From a virus, in the IMG/VR virus record IMGVR_UViG_3300041964_000109, positions 1 through 28,546 of that record: a stretch of 28,546 bases of DNA. One strand, 5' to 3'. This document shows positions 1 to 6,672 of the stretch, piece by piece. A program made the translations under genes and the position numbers. The first letter of the stretch is position 1; each line of letters opens with the position of its first letter. The notes beneath the pieces were generated by a model that searched no databases, had not been told where the DNA came from, and saw only the letters and a list, made by a program, of their open reading frames with translations.

Positions 1-2
1 CA

Positions 3-260
3 GTGGAAAGAGGGTGGATTATAAGGGCGATGGAAATTGCTCCAGATCATGTTCACTTGTTGGTGGAGTACGACCCAAAGACCCCGATTAACTCAGTTGT
101 TAAGGCGTTCAAGGGGCGTTCATCTCGGTTACTTAGGAAGGAGTTTTCTCATCTGCTTAAGCTACCTACACTCTGGACGCATTCTTACTTTTATGACGCC
201 ACGGGCAAAGTAACGACGGCTAAGATTACTGAGTATATCAACGACCCGCATCATGCTTAA
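3..260 (+). CDS. tnpA: IS200/IS605-family transposase TnpA, 3' part
   Basis: HUH-type single-strand transposase, cut by the left edge of the window. The metal-binding HUH motif is visible as HVH at residues 16-18 of the readable frame. It is followed by the family segment KGRSSRLLRKEF and LWTHSYFYDATG, and a tyrosine in ITEYIN (residue 78) fits the catalytic Tyr. Such enzymes move short elements by cutting and joining single strands at subterminal hairpins, and two hairpins follow the stop codon. The first in-frame GTG is probably not the real start, because the family is about 130-150 aa and the N-terminal strands lie upstream of the window. No TnpB follows. Confidence 0.9.
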   Translation: MERGWIIRAMEIAPDHVHLLVEYDPKTPINSVVKAFKGRSSRLLRKEFSHLLKLPTLWTHSYFYDATGKVTTAKITEYINDPHHA

Positions 261-264
261 TATT

Positions 265-320
265 CACGGCAGTTAAAACTGCCGAGTCGCTTTTCCACCC
301 CGCAATGAATTGGCGGGGCT
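265..320. repeat. Paired hairpins after tnpA (probable IS right end)
   Basis: Two perfect inverted repeats sit directly after the transposase stop. The first is CGGCAGTTAAAACTGCCG at 267-284, with a 7-8 bp stem. The second is CCCCGC at 298-303 pairing with GCGGGG at 313-318. IS200/IS605 elements carry subterminal hairpins recognised by TnpA, so these may mark the right end. The exact cleavage site cannot be fixed without the left end. Confidence 0.55.
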
Positions 321-379
321 ATCAAGCTCCCGTGCGCTTCCTCGTATTCAGGTTTGTTGAGTAGAAACACCCTGGCATT

Positions 380-411
380 GCCTTCTAGTTTTGTCCGCTA
401 GAGGGCTTTTT
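380..411 (+). terminator. Rho-independent terminator
   Basis: A stem formed by GCCTTCTAG at 380-388 and CTAGAGGGC at 398-406 (one G-T pair) is followed by TTTTTG. It would end plus-strand transcription coming from the insertion element. It abuts the stop codon of the convergent micro-gene at 414-560. Confidence 0.6.
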
Positions 412-413
412 GT

Positions 414-560
414 TTAGCTTTCGGCAGATTCTTCAGCCTCTATTTCTTCGACTTCTGTTTTTAGTCCAGACAGCACCTGCAAAGCTTGGTCATTGTCCTG
501 TTCTGTTGCTATCGCGATTTCGTTCTCGATTCGTTGTTTGAGGCTATCTAGCTTTGACAT
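414..560 (-). CDS. Acidic coiled-coil micro-protein, 48 aa
   Basis: A 48-codon frame beginning MSKLDSLKQRIENEIAIA and ending EAEESAES. It is charged, glutamate-rich and predicted to be one long helix. A good Shine-Dalgarno (AAAGGAGAG) precedes the ATG, and the start overlaps the stop of the upstream gene in a TAATG junction. Those signals, rather than homology, are why I call it a gene. It is the last gene of the minus-strand group that starts near 1109. Function unknown. Confidence 0.65.
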   Translation of the reverse strand: MSKLDSLKQRIENEIAIATEQDNDQALQVLSGLKTEVEEIEAEESAES

Positions 561-712
561 TATTTACTCTCCTTTGAGCATCCAGGCATTGGTGATTGGT
601 CGGGCTTATTGCATTCAGATTGAGTCTGCGCTAGGAAGTCATGCCAAGTTAGCGTGTGATACCATCCGAAGCCTGATACAAAGACTGCGGCGGCAATGAG
701 AGCTGATAACAT
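560..712 (-). CDS. Small membrane-anchored protein, 50 aa
   Basis: The start is MLSALIAAAVFVSGFGWYHT: an N-terminal hydrophobic segment of about 16 residues followed by a short polar tail containing two cysteines and ending CSKESK. TTAGGAGC upstream of the ATG is a good ribosome site. The stop overlaps the next start by one base, so the two are translationally coupled. Small single-span proteins like this occur in phage early and lysis regions, but nothing here assigns a function. It could also be an exported peptide whose hydrophobic part is a signal sequence. Confidence 0.65.
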   Translation of the reverse strand: MLSALIAAAVFVSGFGWYHTLTWHDFLAQTQSECNKPDQSPMPGCSKESK

Positions 713-744
713 TGAAAATGCTCCTAACTGTGGTTTTGAGTAGT

Positions 745-778
745 AGCCAGCAGGTAGTAATCAGCTTTGCTGCTGGCT
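745..778. other. Hairpin in the leader of the 560-712 gene
   Basis: AGCCAGCAG at 745-753 pairs perfectly with CTGCTGGCT at 770-778. It lies about 20 bases upstream of the Shine-Dalgarno of the small membrane protein. A second imperfect inverted repeat (CTCATCCCGCC with GGACGGGTGAG) follows at about 798-831. Neither has a T tract in the minus-strand direction, so mRNA structure or processing is more likely than termination. Confidence 0.45.
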
Positions 779-836
779 ATTGACTTGAGGACATCGCCTC
801 ATCCCGCCTTCTTCACAGAGGGACGGGTGAGAAGAT

Positions 837-1049
837 TTACTCTTTACCGTGATATTCCTGGTATCCCTCCCAATTGATTGGGTTATCTGGGTCTGTAGCT
901 ATTTGTTCAGGTTCGCCCATCCAAACGATATTGCTTTCCTGATAGATCGTCACCGCTGCTTTGTAGCCAAATTTTCTGAATTCTCTGTCAAGGGGTTCGT
1001 CAAAAACAGGGCAAGATGCGATTCGCTGCTAATAACCTGAAAGTTTCAT
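837..1049 (-). pseudogene. Small gene with an in-frame TAG at codon 7
   Basis: The frame runs from ATG at 1049 (Shine-Dalgarno AAGG eight bases upstream) as MKLSGY, then TAG at 1031-1029. It then continues with ordinary coding character (QRIASCPVFDEPLDREF, then KFGYKAAVTIYQESNIVWMG) to TAA at 837, 70 codons in all. No alternative ATG lies between the TAG and the middle of the protein. TAG serves as the normal stop of intact genes nearby (for example at 4687-4689), which argues against genome-wide amber recoding. A nonsense mutation or a base error is most likely. Function unknown. Confidence 0.6.
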
Positions 1050-1052
1050 CAC

Positions 1053-1109
1053 TTACACCTTCTTTTTGAGGAGTTCGATGGCTTGGTTTAACTGTTCTAG
1101 TCCACTCAT
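1053..1109 (-). CDS. Possible 18-aa micro-ORF/leader peptide
   Basis: MSGLEQLNQAIELLKKKV, an amphipathic 18-residue peptide ending three bases before the ATG of the 837-1049 gene. No clear Shine-Dalgarno is present, only a purine-rich AAAAAGAAA. Its 3' end supplies the ribosome-binding sequence of the next gene, so it may act through translational coupling. It may be chance. Confidence 0.3.
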   Translation of the reverse strand: MSGLEQLNQAIELLKKKV

Positions 1110-1139
1110 TTTCTTTTTTGCTTACGACTGAGGGAATCC

Positions 1140-1180
1140 CCTCGTCCTGCCTGCACTTTCGTGAAAGGCAGGAGGCGAGG
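1140..1180. other. Long imperfect hairpin between minus-strand genes
   Basis: CCTCGTCCTGCCT at 1140-1152 pairs with AGGCAGGAGGCGAGG at 1166-1180, with a small internal mismatch. It sits just after the stop of the 1183-1950 gene and before the micro-genes. It has no T tract on the minus strand, so it could be an mRNA 3'-end stabiliser or processing site instead of a simple terminator. Confidence 0.5.
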
Positions 1181-1182
1181 AT

Positions 1183-1950
1183 TTAGAAGCTTTCAGGCTC
1201 AACTTCAACCGTTGGTAGCACGGCAAGAGATATAGCTTGAGCTGCTCCTTGCATTAGCTCAGGTTGATTTTGTCTTGCAATCATCTTTTTGAAACTCTGC
1301 TTTTCAGTAGGCTCTAAGGCATCCAGATTCAGCAATCCTGGGTCAATCTCAAAGTCCAACTCCATCGGATTTAAGCCAAACTGTTGATACATCTGAATGA
1401 TGCGTTGGCTTGTTTCAACCTGGCGACCCTTCCGGCATATTCCACCACCACTTGAGTGCAGAGTATGAACCGTGTTTGTTGGACTTCTTTAAAAACTCAG
1501 GAGTCCATACAACTAACTGCCATGCTTGCAATCCAGGGATATTGAGTTCGTCAAGCTGTTGATCTAACTTCGGTTCGTTCCGTGTCGTCTTGCAGGCGGC
1601 GCTGAAACTAGCTAAGTGGCGACCCCGCTTGAACAGTTGGCAGACAGTGCGATCGCTCACCTTGGAGTACAGTTTGTTGTCAGCTTTGATTGCCTCGGTT
1701 GGGACGAATAGAACTTGTGTCCAGAAGTCAGGCTTGGGCAGTCGTCCTGTTGCTTCATCACCCTTGTCCCAGCTGGTAAGCCATACCAGAGATTGGTCTT
1801 GAGAACGAAGCAAGAGAAATTATCCCCTAGCTTCTCATCATCAACTCCCTTCAATGCGCCGTCACCTTGCAAGGAGATAAGAACATTGAACGGCTCGTCG
1901 TCAAAGATGATTGGTCGAAGAACAGAGGATTCAGATTTGTTAACAGCCAT
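1183..1950 (-). pseudogene. Frameshifted ~255-aa gene of unknown function
   Basis: Three overlapping minus-strand pieces form one protein if two single bases are corrected. The N-terminus (MAVNKSESSVLRPIIFDD) runs to about 1778, where a TTT run shortened to TT would shift the frame. The middle (SWDKGDEATGRLPKPDFW to KWWWNMP) runs to about 1433, where one extra G shifts it back. The C-terminus (GRQVETSQRIIQMYQQFG to PTVEVEPESF) ends at 1183. Both shifts restore continuous coding sense. I do not recognise the family; the Trp/Lys-rich middle might bind nucleic acid. It lies 77 bases downstream of the SWIM-finger gene on the same strand. Confidence 0.6.
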
Positions 1951-2027
1951 TTGATTGAATTGGGGATAGGTTTACTTGACATAGCTGCCAATCCCAACCA
2001 CTTAAGGCAGGTTGCGCCGTGTGTACT

Positions 2028-2519
2028 TCACCCTAGTTGGACACCGAAGCTAGCCACTGCTGAAAGGTACTCAATCGCTTCGTCGCCATTGGGAAAAACT
2101 GAACTACGCTTTTCGTCTTTGACGATGCATTGTCCTGGCTTGAATGTGACTTCTGCTACTGGCTTCGCGTTGTCTATTAAGTGATAGATACCTGACTTGT
2201 AAGTGATATCGAAGCCAAGGAATTTAGCCTTAGCTGCCCAAAGGTGAGCGCACCGGTTGTTATTGGTGCGAAGGCAATCACAGGCTTGGTGCTTGAAATT
2301 AGTCTTGTGCCATGCGCCAATCTCGGACTTACTAGCTACCAGACACCAATCAGGATGCGAAGACTTTTTAACTTCGAGAGGATGCCAGTTTTCTAGTTCG
2401 CAAAGGTAGTCGAAAAGCATTTCGTTTGTCAGCGCCGATCCTTGTGAGTGAGAGTGAAGCGATTCTGCACTGTGGTTGGGATGGGCGTTAATTGCGTCGA
2501 TTAATTGCTGCTTGTTCAT
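2028..2519 (-). CDS. SWIM-type zinc-finger protein, 163 aa
   Basis: Residues 80-92 carry a Cys-X-Cys pair, seven residues, then Cys-X-His (C80, C82, C90, H92). This is the SWIM zinc-finger pattern, used for DNA or protein binding. The N-terminal 60 residues are helical and His-rich, and the rest is a small mixed domain with no recognised motif. SWIM fingers occur beside recombination and transposition proteins, but this one stands alone. It is intact, ends in TGA and is followed on the same strand by the frameshifted 1183-1950 gene, so the two may be co-transcribed. Confidence 0.75.
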   Translation of the reverse strand: MNKQQLIDAINAHPNHSAESLHSHSQGSALTNEMLFDYLCELENWHPLEVKKSSHPDWCLVASKSEIGAWHKTNFKHQACDCLRTNNNRCAHLWAAKAKFLGFDITYKSGIYHLIDNAKPVAEVTFKPGQCIVKDEKRSSVFPNGDEAIEYLSAVASFGVQLG

Positions 2520-2578
2520 CGTAGGATTGTGGGCTTATTGGCAATAAATACACCCTGACTCTATTGTCTCAACTCTCT

Positions 2579-3076
2579 CTAAAACTCGCAGCCGTCCGCA
2601 GTCCAGTTAGGGCCGTGATAAGCATTCTCGACGGGTGGGAGGTAGTCGGCTTGTTTTTGCTCTGACATTCCAAGAATGTAGTCCAGTCCCGCACTGACAG
2701 GCTCGTTTAGCCATTTGTCATCCTCTAGCCAGTCCAGTCTTTCTGGTGTCGTAGTGACCAACCCTAGTAGTTGCATGATTTCATCTTCAGATGACTGGTA
2801 GATGATTGCAGACATCTCTCGCTCGTAGGCTTCAAGTTCTTCAGACTCAACCCGGTTCCGCTCTTGCTCGACCAACTCCGCCTCAGGCTTCATGATGTCC
2901 CACTGCTCAGGGGTGTTGCTGCCACTCTGCACGAGGTAGCTGACGTAATCACCTAGGTCAACCAGCGCGACAACTCGAAACGTTGGCTGATAAGGGAGGC
3001 GGAAGTAGTCACCGATTTGGGCTTCTGTGGTGGTGTGGTCGAAGACTTGTACTGTGCGATCGGATGTATATGTCAT
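2579..3076 (-). CDS. Acidic hypothetical protein, 165 aa
   Basis: Starts MTYTSDRTVQVFDHTT and is Glu/Asp-rich, with a charged helical centre (residues about 68-105) and no visible catalytic motif. The first 60 residues look like a small beta-rich domain, the end like a separate helical tail. It is the first gene of the minus group that diverges from the phage-like repressor at 3266, so it is probably controlled from the shared AT-rich region at 3190-3249. I do not recognise the family. Confidence 0.65.
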   Translation of the reverse strand: MTYTSDRTVQVFDHTTTEAQIGDYFRLPYQPTFRVVALVDLGDYVSYLVQSGSNTPEQWDIMKPEAELVEQERNRVESEELEAYEREMSAIIYQSSEDEIMQLLGLVTTTPERLDWLEDDKWLNEPVSAGLDYILGMSEQKQADYLPPVENAYHGPNWTADGCEF

Positions 3077-3114
3077 GATTGTGTTCTCAGGGTTACTGTG
3101 TGTTCTCTGGGACT

Positions 3115-3158
3115 CCCGTCGCTCTGTCGCTGTGCAATCGTTCAGAGGGCGGGTTTTT
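3115..3158. other. GC-rich hairpin with T tract upstream of the 3076 start
   Basis: CCCGTCGCTCTG at 3115-3126 pairs with CAGAGGGCGGG at 3143-3153 with one bulge, followed on the plus strand by TTTTTGTTTT. It has terminator form in the plus direction but lies in the leader of the minus-strand gene. It may insulate the early promoter from readthrough entering from the left, or structure the leader RNA. Confidence 0.45.
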
Positions 3159-3189
3159 GTTTTGGCGTCCGATGTGGTTGCCTATAGTT

Positions 3190-3249
3190 ATATTGAAAAT
3201 CAATTTTCCTAAATTGTCAATTGATTTTTAAAAATTGATTTGCTATTCT
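3190..3249. promoter_or_regulatory. Divergent control region with AATTGATT operators
   Basis: Three copies of AATTGATT or its complement AATCAATT lie within about 50 bases (near 3198, 3219 and 3233). A plus promoter fits TTGATT at 3221-3226, 17 bases, then TATTCT at 3244-3249, so two operator copies overlap it. On the minus strand TTGACA reads from 3220 to 3215. This is the arrangement of an autoregulated phage switch, and the adjacent HTH protein is the natural ligand. Confidence 0.6.
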
Positions 3250-3265
3250 TAGGGCATCGAGTTCA

Positions 3266-3517
3266 ATGACGGATATGGAAGGATTGCTGGCTCAGGCTGG
3301 CGTAACTAGAGAAGATCTAGCTTTGCAGCTAGATGTTAGCGCTACAACGATAAGGAACTGGCTTGGTGGGAGAACGGCTCCCACGTTAAACCCAGAACAG
3401 TATGAAACACTGCTAAGACTGCTAGGGATAACACCAACGGAGCTAACCGCAGCATGGAAGGAATCAATGACGAATAGAGTCAAACGCAAACCAGGGAGAA
3501 AAAAGCGCAATGACTGA
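3266..3517 (+). CDS. XRE/HTH_3-type phage repressor, 83 aa
   Basis: A compact helix-turn-helix domain fills residues about 8-60: GVTREDLALQLDVSATTIRN is the recognition unit, followed by WLGGRTAP and a typical fourth helix. The C-terminus is basic (NRVKRKPGRKKRND) and lacks a peptidase or multimerisation domain, so SOS-type self-cleavage is not expected. It overlaps the next gene by eight bases and heads the plus-strand operon to 6507. With the repeated AATTGATT sites upstream it is probably the autoregulated transcriptional switch of the element. Confidence 0.85.
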   Translation: MTDMEGLLAQAGVTREDLALQLDVSATTIRNWLGGRTAPTLNPEQYETLLRLLGITPTELTAAWKESMTNRVKRKPGRKKRND

Positions 3518-3941
3518 AAATCAATCAGTTGAGTCCATTGCTCAAAATCGCGCATTGATTTATAAGTCCAAGGGTGGCGACGTTGACGACAGTGGTACAT
3601 GGGTTCATCGCAGAGTTGCCCTTCGTCTGGCAGCTTGGCTTAATGAAGACTTTGAGGCTTGGGTTTACGGTTCAATAGAAGACTTGTTATTAACTGGCAA
3701 GGTTGAGCTAGATGATGTTCGATTAAAAGAACTAGCAGACGCTCTTGGTGCAGAGCAAGCTAAAACCGAACAGCTTTCAGAAAGTCTAACAGTAATAGCA
3801 GTAGAAAACGCCATGCTAGAACACCAATACAACCAAGCACTCTACCGCATGGATTCGGCTGGACTACTTCAGTCAATGGTTGATGACGATGCACCGTATC
3901 TATATGACTGGGAAGCTGATGTAAACGGAGAGGAGGAATAA
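3510..3941 (+). CDS. KilA-N-type antirepressor remnant, 143 aa
   Basis: Residues 29-63 (TWVHRRVALRLAAWLNEDF onwards) match the C-terminal half of the KilA-N DNA-binding domain, whose hallmark is a TWVHP-like stretch and a W-L-x-x-x-F helix. The N-terminal half of the domain is replaced by only about 28 residues, so this is a shortened version. The rest is a helical coiled-coil-like segment (residues 65-115) and an acidic tail. Such proteins act as phage antirepressors. Its start lies inside the repressor 3' end, suggesting coupled translation of a switch pair. Confidence 0.7.
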   Translation: MTENQSVESIAQNRALIYKSKGGDVDDSGTWVHRRVALRLAAWLNEDFEAWVYGSIEDLLLTGKVELDDVRLKELADALGAEQAKTEQLSESLTVIAVENAMLEHQYNQALYRMDSAGLLQSMVDDDAPYLYDWEADVNGEEE

Positions 3942-3945
3942 ACAA

Positions 3946-4245
3946 ATGACCCTAAAACCCCACGAACTAAAACTAGCCGCAAAGCTTCTGGAGTTAGCTG
4001 CCGATCAATTTGCCAGCCACGGCTGCAATGACTTCGACTTAGTGCAAGAGGCTGGACTAACACCAGAGCAAGCCTACGAAATTAACAAAGCCTATGTGAA
4101 TTGGAATGGTGACGCTGACCAATGGGAGGAGGATTACCTGCGAACAACGAACGCTTGGGCAGGGGATAGCGGGATGATGCGCTGGCTGTCGGCAAGGATG
4201 AAACAGGAGTTAGAGGAAAGGAGCGATCGCAATGACCTGGATTAA
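3946..4245 (+). CDS. Helical hypothetical protein, 99 aa
   Basis: Begins MTLKPHELKLAAKLLELAAD. It is mostly amphipathic helix with an acidic centre (DADQWEEDYLR) and a charged C-terminal end. GAGGAGG sits upstream of the ATG, the best ribosome site in the operon. The 3' end overlaps the next gene by 14 bases and contains a HIP1 octamer. The pattern (about 100 aa, helical, in a repressor-led operon) is common for phage early proteins of unknown role. Confidence 0.7.
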   Translation: MTLKPHELKLAAKLLELAADQFASHGCNDFDLVQEAGLTPEQAYEINKAYVNWNGDADQWEEDYLRTTNAWAGDSGMMRWLSARMKQELEERSDRNDLD

Positions 4246-4465
4246 AGTCAAAGACAGATTGCCTGAACCCAGCAAAGTAATCGAGTGTCACGGCAAGAAT
4301 ATCCGAGGCGACTACCGAATAAATCTCAAGTGGGAGTTATACGAAAAACCAATCAGGAGGAAGTTAGGGCGATGGATGCATGAGTGTTTTTCAGGTTCGC
4401 CTATTGCCTACTGGACTTCATATCCGCAGTGGAGAGAGATTATCGAATGGAGAGAAGTGAAATGA
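4232..4465 (+). CDS. DUF551-like protein, 77 aa
   Basis: Starts MTWIKVKDRLPEPSK, the signature opening of DUF551 proteins (W-I-x-V-x-D-R-L-P-E). It then has GRWMHE and a closing Y-W-T segment where the family has a T-H-W-M-P-L-P motif. DUF551 proteins are small, frequent in phages and without a known function. It starts inside the previous gene and its TGA overlaps the next ATG. Confidence 0.7.
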   Translation: MTWIKVKDRLPEPSKVIECHGKNIRGDYRINLKWELYEKPIRRKLGRWMHECFSGSPIAYWTSYPQWREIIEWREVK

Positions 4466-4689
4466 CACCTAAAGAACTCAAAGCCCACTTAGGCGAATTA
4501 CTTAAGCAGTCCCGTGACTTAGAAATCAAAATCAAGCAAGCTTATCGGTTGATTGATGATTACGTGCCAAAAAATCAGCGATCGCCTAGGGATTTGGTGT
4601 ATGCGCTCAAGGGATTGGATGATGTGCAATGCGCTCTGATTCGTTCTGAGTGTGCGATTCAAGTAGAGGAAATTAAAGACAATGATTAG
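4462..4689 (+). CDS. Helical hypothetical protein, 75 aa
   Basis: I chose the ATG at 4462, which overlaps the previous stop as ATGA, over an earlier ATG at 4384 that lies deep inside the DUF551 gene. The product begins MTPKELKAHLGELLKQSRDL and is almost entirely helical and charged, with one HIP1-derived segment. It ends in TAG at 4687-4689, showing amber is an ordinary stop here. Function unknown. Confidence 0.6.
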   Translation: MTPKELKAHLGELLKQSRDLEIKIKQAYRLIDDYVPKNQRSPRDLVYALKGLDDVQCALIRSECAIQVEEIKDND

Positions 4690-4906
4690 AACTTGGTGGA
4701 TTAACAATAGCTGGCGATTCTGGGCAGTTCGTTGGGTGCTAGCAAGTGACCCCTACTCTGCTGTTGAGGCATGGCAAGAATATCGCTATATGGTCAATCC
4801 CAGTGATGAGCGAGATTTAGCTGAGTTGATTTGCGATGAGTACAGCAGGGATATTGATGCAGCCTTACGGAATCCGTTGATAGCGCTACTGTGGCGATTC
4901 TTGTAA
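4682..4906 (+). CDS. Trp-rich small protein, 74 aa
   Basis: Opens MIRTWWINNSWRFWAVRWVL, six tryptophans in the first twenty residues. A helical acidic middle follows, and it ends ALLWRFL. The two ends are hydrophobic and aromatic, so membrane-surface association is possible, but neither is a clean transmembrane segment. It starts eight bases before the previous stop, consistent with coupled translation. Not recognised. Confidence 0.55.
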   Translation: MIRTWWINNSWRFWAVRWVLASDPYSAVEAWQEYRYMVNPSDERDLAELICDEYSRDIDAALRNPLIALLWRFL

Positions 4907-4922
4907 TAAAAGGAGTGATGAA

Positions 4923-5258
4923 ATGAACCTAAACGAATATCAGAACGCTACAACCAAAACAGCTATTTACCCAGGTAAGGGCGAACCTATGGGACTCGCT
5001 TACACAGCACTTGGATTGGCAGGTGAGTCTGGTGAGGTAGCAGAGAAGGTCAAGAAAATTCTCCGAGACAAGGCTGGCATAGTTGATGACGAGTCGCGAC
5101 TAGCCATCCAGAAAGAGTTAGGCGATGTCCTCTGGTACATAGCTGCAGTTGCGACTGAGCTAGGGTTGAATCTTGACGAAGTAGCACAGGCGAACTTGGA
5201 CAAGCTGAACTCTCGCAAGGAAAGAGCCGTACTGAATGGGAGCGGCGATAACATATGA
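4923..5258 (+). CDS. MazG-type nucleotide pyrophosphohydrolase, 111 aa
   Basis: An all-alpha NTP pyrophosphohydrolase of the MazG superfamily, which hydrolyses NTPs or dNTPs to the monophosphate plus pyrophosphate. The metal-binding pattern E-x-x-E, a spacer, then E-x-x-D is present as E35/E38 (GESGEVAEK) and E65/D68 (KELGDVLWY) with a normal 26-residue gap. The single-domain length is typical of phage copies. Phage MazG proteins are thought to adjust nucleotide or alarmone pools during infection. It has AAGGAG upstream of its ATG, and its last bases overlap the next start. Confidence 0.9.
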   Translation: MNLNEYQNATTKTAIYPGKGEPMGLAYTALGLAGESGEVAEKVKKILRDKAGIVDDESRLAIQKELGDVLWYIAAVATELGLNLDEVAQANLDKLNSRKERAVLNGSGDNI

Positions 5259-5437
5259 GAATAATCATCACCAACCACTACCTCTGTGCTGGATGGGCTT
5301 TCGACGTGGCACACTTCTACGGTGACTACGTAGTCACCAAAGGCGGGAGTCGGTTCTATGCGAATCAGTGGCGAGTGGCAGAGGAAGGGGAAGAGGCGGT
5401 CAAGGTTAATCCTGATTTGGAGGTAGCGGCAAAGTGA
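5255..5437 (+). CDS. Small hypothetical protein, 60 aa
   Basis: Begins MRIIITNHYLCAGWAFDVAH and ends with an acidic tail (EEGEEAVKVNPDLEVAAK). It overlaps the MazG gene by four bases (ATGA) and the next gene by four (GTGA), so it lies in a fully coupled MazG / 60-aa / PP-loop cassette. No motif is recognised. A metal-binding role (His8, Cys11, His20) is conceivable but unproven. Confidence 0.65.
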   Translation: MRIIITNHYLCAGWAFDVAHFYGDYVVTKGGSRFYANQWRVAEEGEEAVKVNPDLEVAAK

Positions 5438-6507
5438 ATCAGCAGCTTTCCCTGTTTCCTGAACCCCGAACTCGCCTCGACTCTCTCCTTGATTGGTCAT
5501 TCGGGGTGTTCGACTCGCTTGACCCTAACCAGGAATATCAACTTGCCTTCTCTGGTGGTAAGGATAGCCATGTTTTGCTGGGTGTGTATCTGCTGTGGTG
5601 TGAGAGCAGGGGTAAGCGGTTGAATCTGAAGGTGGTTTTTAGCGATACGTTTCTGGAGTCTCCTAAGCTGTACGCTCTGATCGATTCGGCTGCTCAATTA
5701 TGCGATCGCCTGTCCATCCCATTCGTTAAAGTCCATCCTTCCATCGAGAAAAGCTTCTGGGTGCTGCTTGTTGGTCGAGGTTATCCAGTACCAAACTGGA
5801 AGAATCGCTGGTGTACCGGAAAGCTCAAAGTAGAGCCAATGGACAAACTTAAATCTATCGCGATTGCAGGCTCTCACAAGGGAGAATCTAGCAAGAGAAA
5901 CGATCGCCTAGATGGGTGCGGAAGCTCTGAGTGTGGAATTGACTCTCTTGAGAACAAAGTAGAGCCTCTAACTCCGTGGAAGAACTGCGACGTGTGGGAC
6001 TGGATAATCTTGTTTTCTGACGATGTTCTCTATCAAGGGGTGTCTGGTGCGCTGCTGTCCCTCTACGAAATATCGGAAAGCCAGAACGGCAGCTTGCGGA
6101 TGGGGTGCTTTATGTGCCCAGTGGTAGGTAGAGCAGCGATCTCTAAACAGGTAGATGATGGCATCATTCCGGCTATTGCCCTACAAGTCTGGGACTTGAT
6201 TAACGGCAAACTCAGATTTGCACCTCGTATCTTGTCAGAGCGAACAGGCAAGGCTGGTGCTATCCATATTGACTCAAGGATTGAATTCTGGAAGGAACTA
6301 CAGCCACTAATCCCACAGCTTCGAGAATATGGCTGGCTCAGTGAAGAGGTTGAGCAGACAGTGAATGAACTTTTGGAAAGACGCGCCTACCCACCCACTT
6401 ACAGGCAAGAGTGGATTGACGAGCAAGAGGCTTATGCGACGCCCTGGAGACAGCGCAAAGGCAAGGTGACGGTATCGAGCAAATATGAGCAGTTGGCGTT
6501 GTTGTAA
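5434..6507 (+). CDS. PAPS-reductase/DndC-like PP-loop protein, 357 aa
   Basis: An ATP pyrophosphatase-fold enzyme. The PP-loop SGGKDS is at residues 40-45, followed by VVFSDTFLESP and NRWCTGKLK, as in PAPS reductases and DndC-type sulfurtransferases. Cysteines at 127 (WCTG), 162/167 and 225/228 (GCFMCP) are placed like the Fe-S or sulfur-carrying cysteines of DndC-like proteins. The family activates a substrate with ATP and transfers or reduces sulfur; whether this one modifies DNA, tRNA or a nucleotide is not visible. The GTG start overlaps the preceding stop. It is the last gene of the operon and no other dnd gene is nearby. Confidence 0.85.
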   Translation: MNQQLSLFPEPRTRLDSLLDWSFGVFDSLDPNQEYQLAFSGGKDSHVLLGVYLLWCESRGKRLNLKVVFSDTFLESPKLYALIDSAAQLCDRLSIPFVKVHPSIEKSFWVLLVGRGYPVPNWKNRWCTGKLKVEPMDKLKSIAIAGSHKGESSKRNDRLDGCGSSECGIDSLENKVEPLTPWKNCDVWDWIILFSDDVLYQGVSGALLSLYEISESQNGSLRMGCFMCPVVGRAAISKQVDDGIIPAIALQVWDLINGKLRFAPRILSERTGKAGAIHIDSRIEFWKELQPLIPQLREYGWLSEEVEQTVNELLERRAYPPTYRQEWIDEQEAYATPWRQRKGKVTVSSKYEQLALL

Positions 6508-6508
6508 G

Positions 6509-6526
6509 TGACCGGAGTTCCGGTCA
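6509..6526 (+). terminator. Hairpin ending the early operon
   Basis: TGACCGG at 6509-6515, a four-base loop AGTT, then CCGGTCA at 6520-6526: a perfect seven-pair stem two bases after the stop of the PP-loop gene. No T tract follows, so termination may be weak. The same core (GACCGGA...TCCGGTC) recurs at 15063-15079 and 21228-21244. Confidence 0.5.
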
Positions 6527-6532
6527 GTTACC

Positions 6533-6569
6533 AAAATAAAACCCCGCACACATCTGAATAGTGCAGGGG
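6533..6569 (-). terminator. Minus-strand terminator after the GIY-YIG-RHH gene
   Basis: CCCCGCAC at 6542-6549 pairs with GTGCAGGGG at 6561-6569 with one bulge. On the minus strand the stem is followed by a T-rich tract (complement of 6533-6541). It would end transcription of the 7403-6673 operon and faces the early-operon hairpin, isolating the two convergent units. Confidence 0.55.
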
Positions 6570-6672
6570 CTTGTCAGGGTGCATCTGTTTTTTATTTTAC
6601 AGAATTGGCGAGTGCGATCGCCTCGTCGTTATCTGCTCTGCTTATTCGTGACTAGGCGATCAGGGCTTTTGT

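Noticed and set aside
493-699. 68-aa plus-strand open frame
   Set aside because: It is antisense to the two micro-genes at 414-560 and 560-712, which have good ribosome sites and a stop-start overlap.
849-1040. 63-aa plus-strand open frame
   Set aside because: No ribosome site; the minus-strand frame with the TAG has better coding sense and a start signal.
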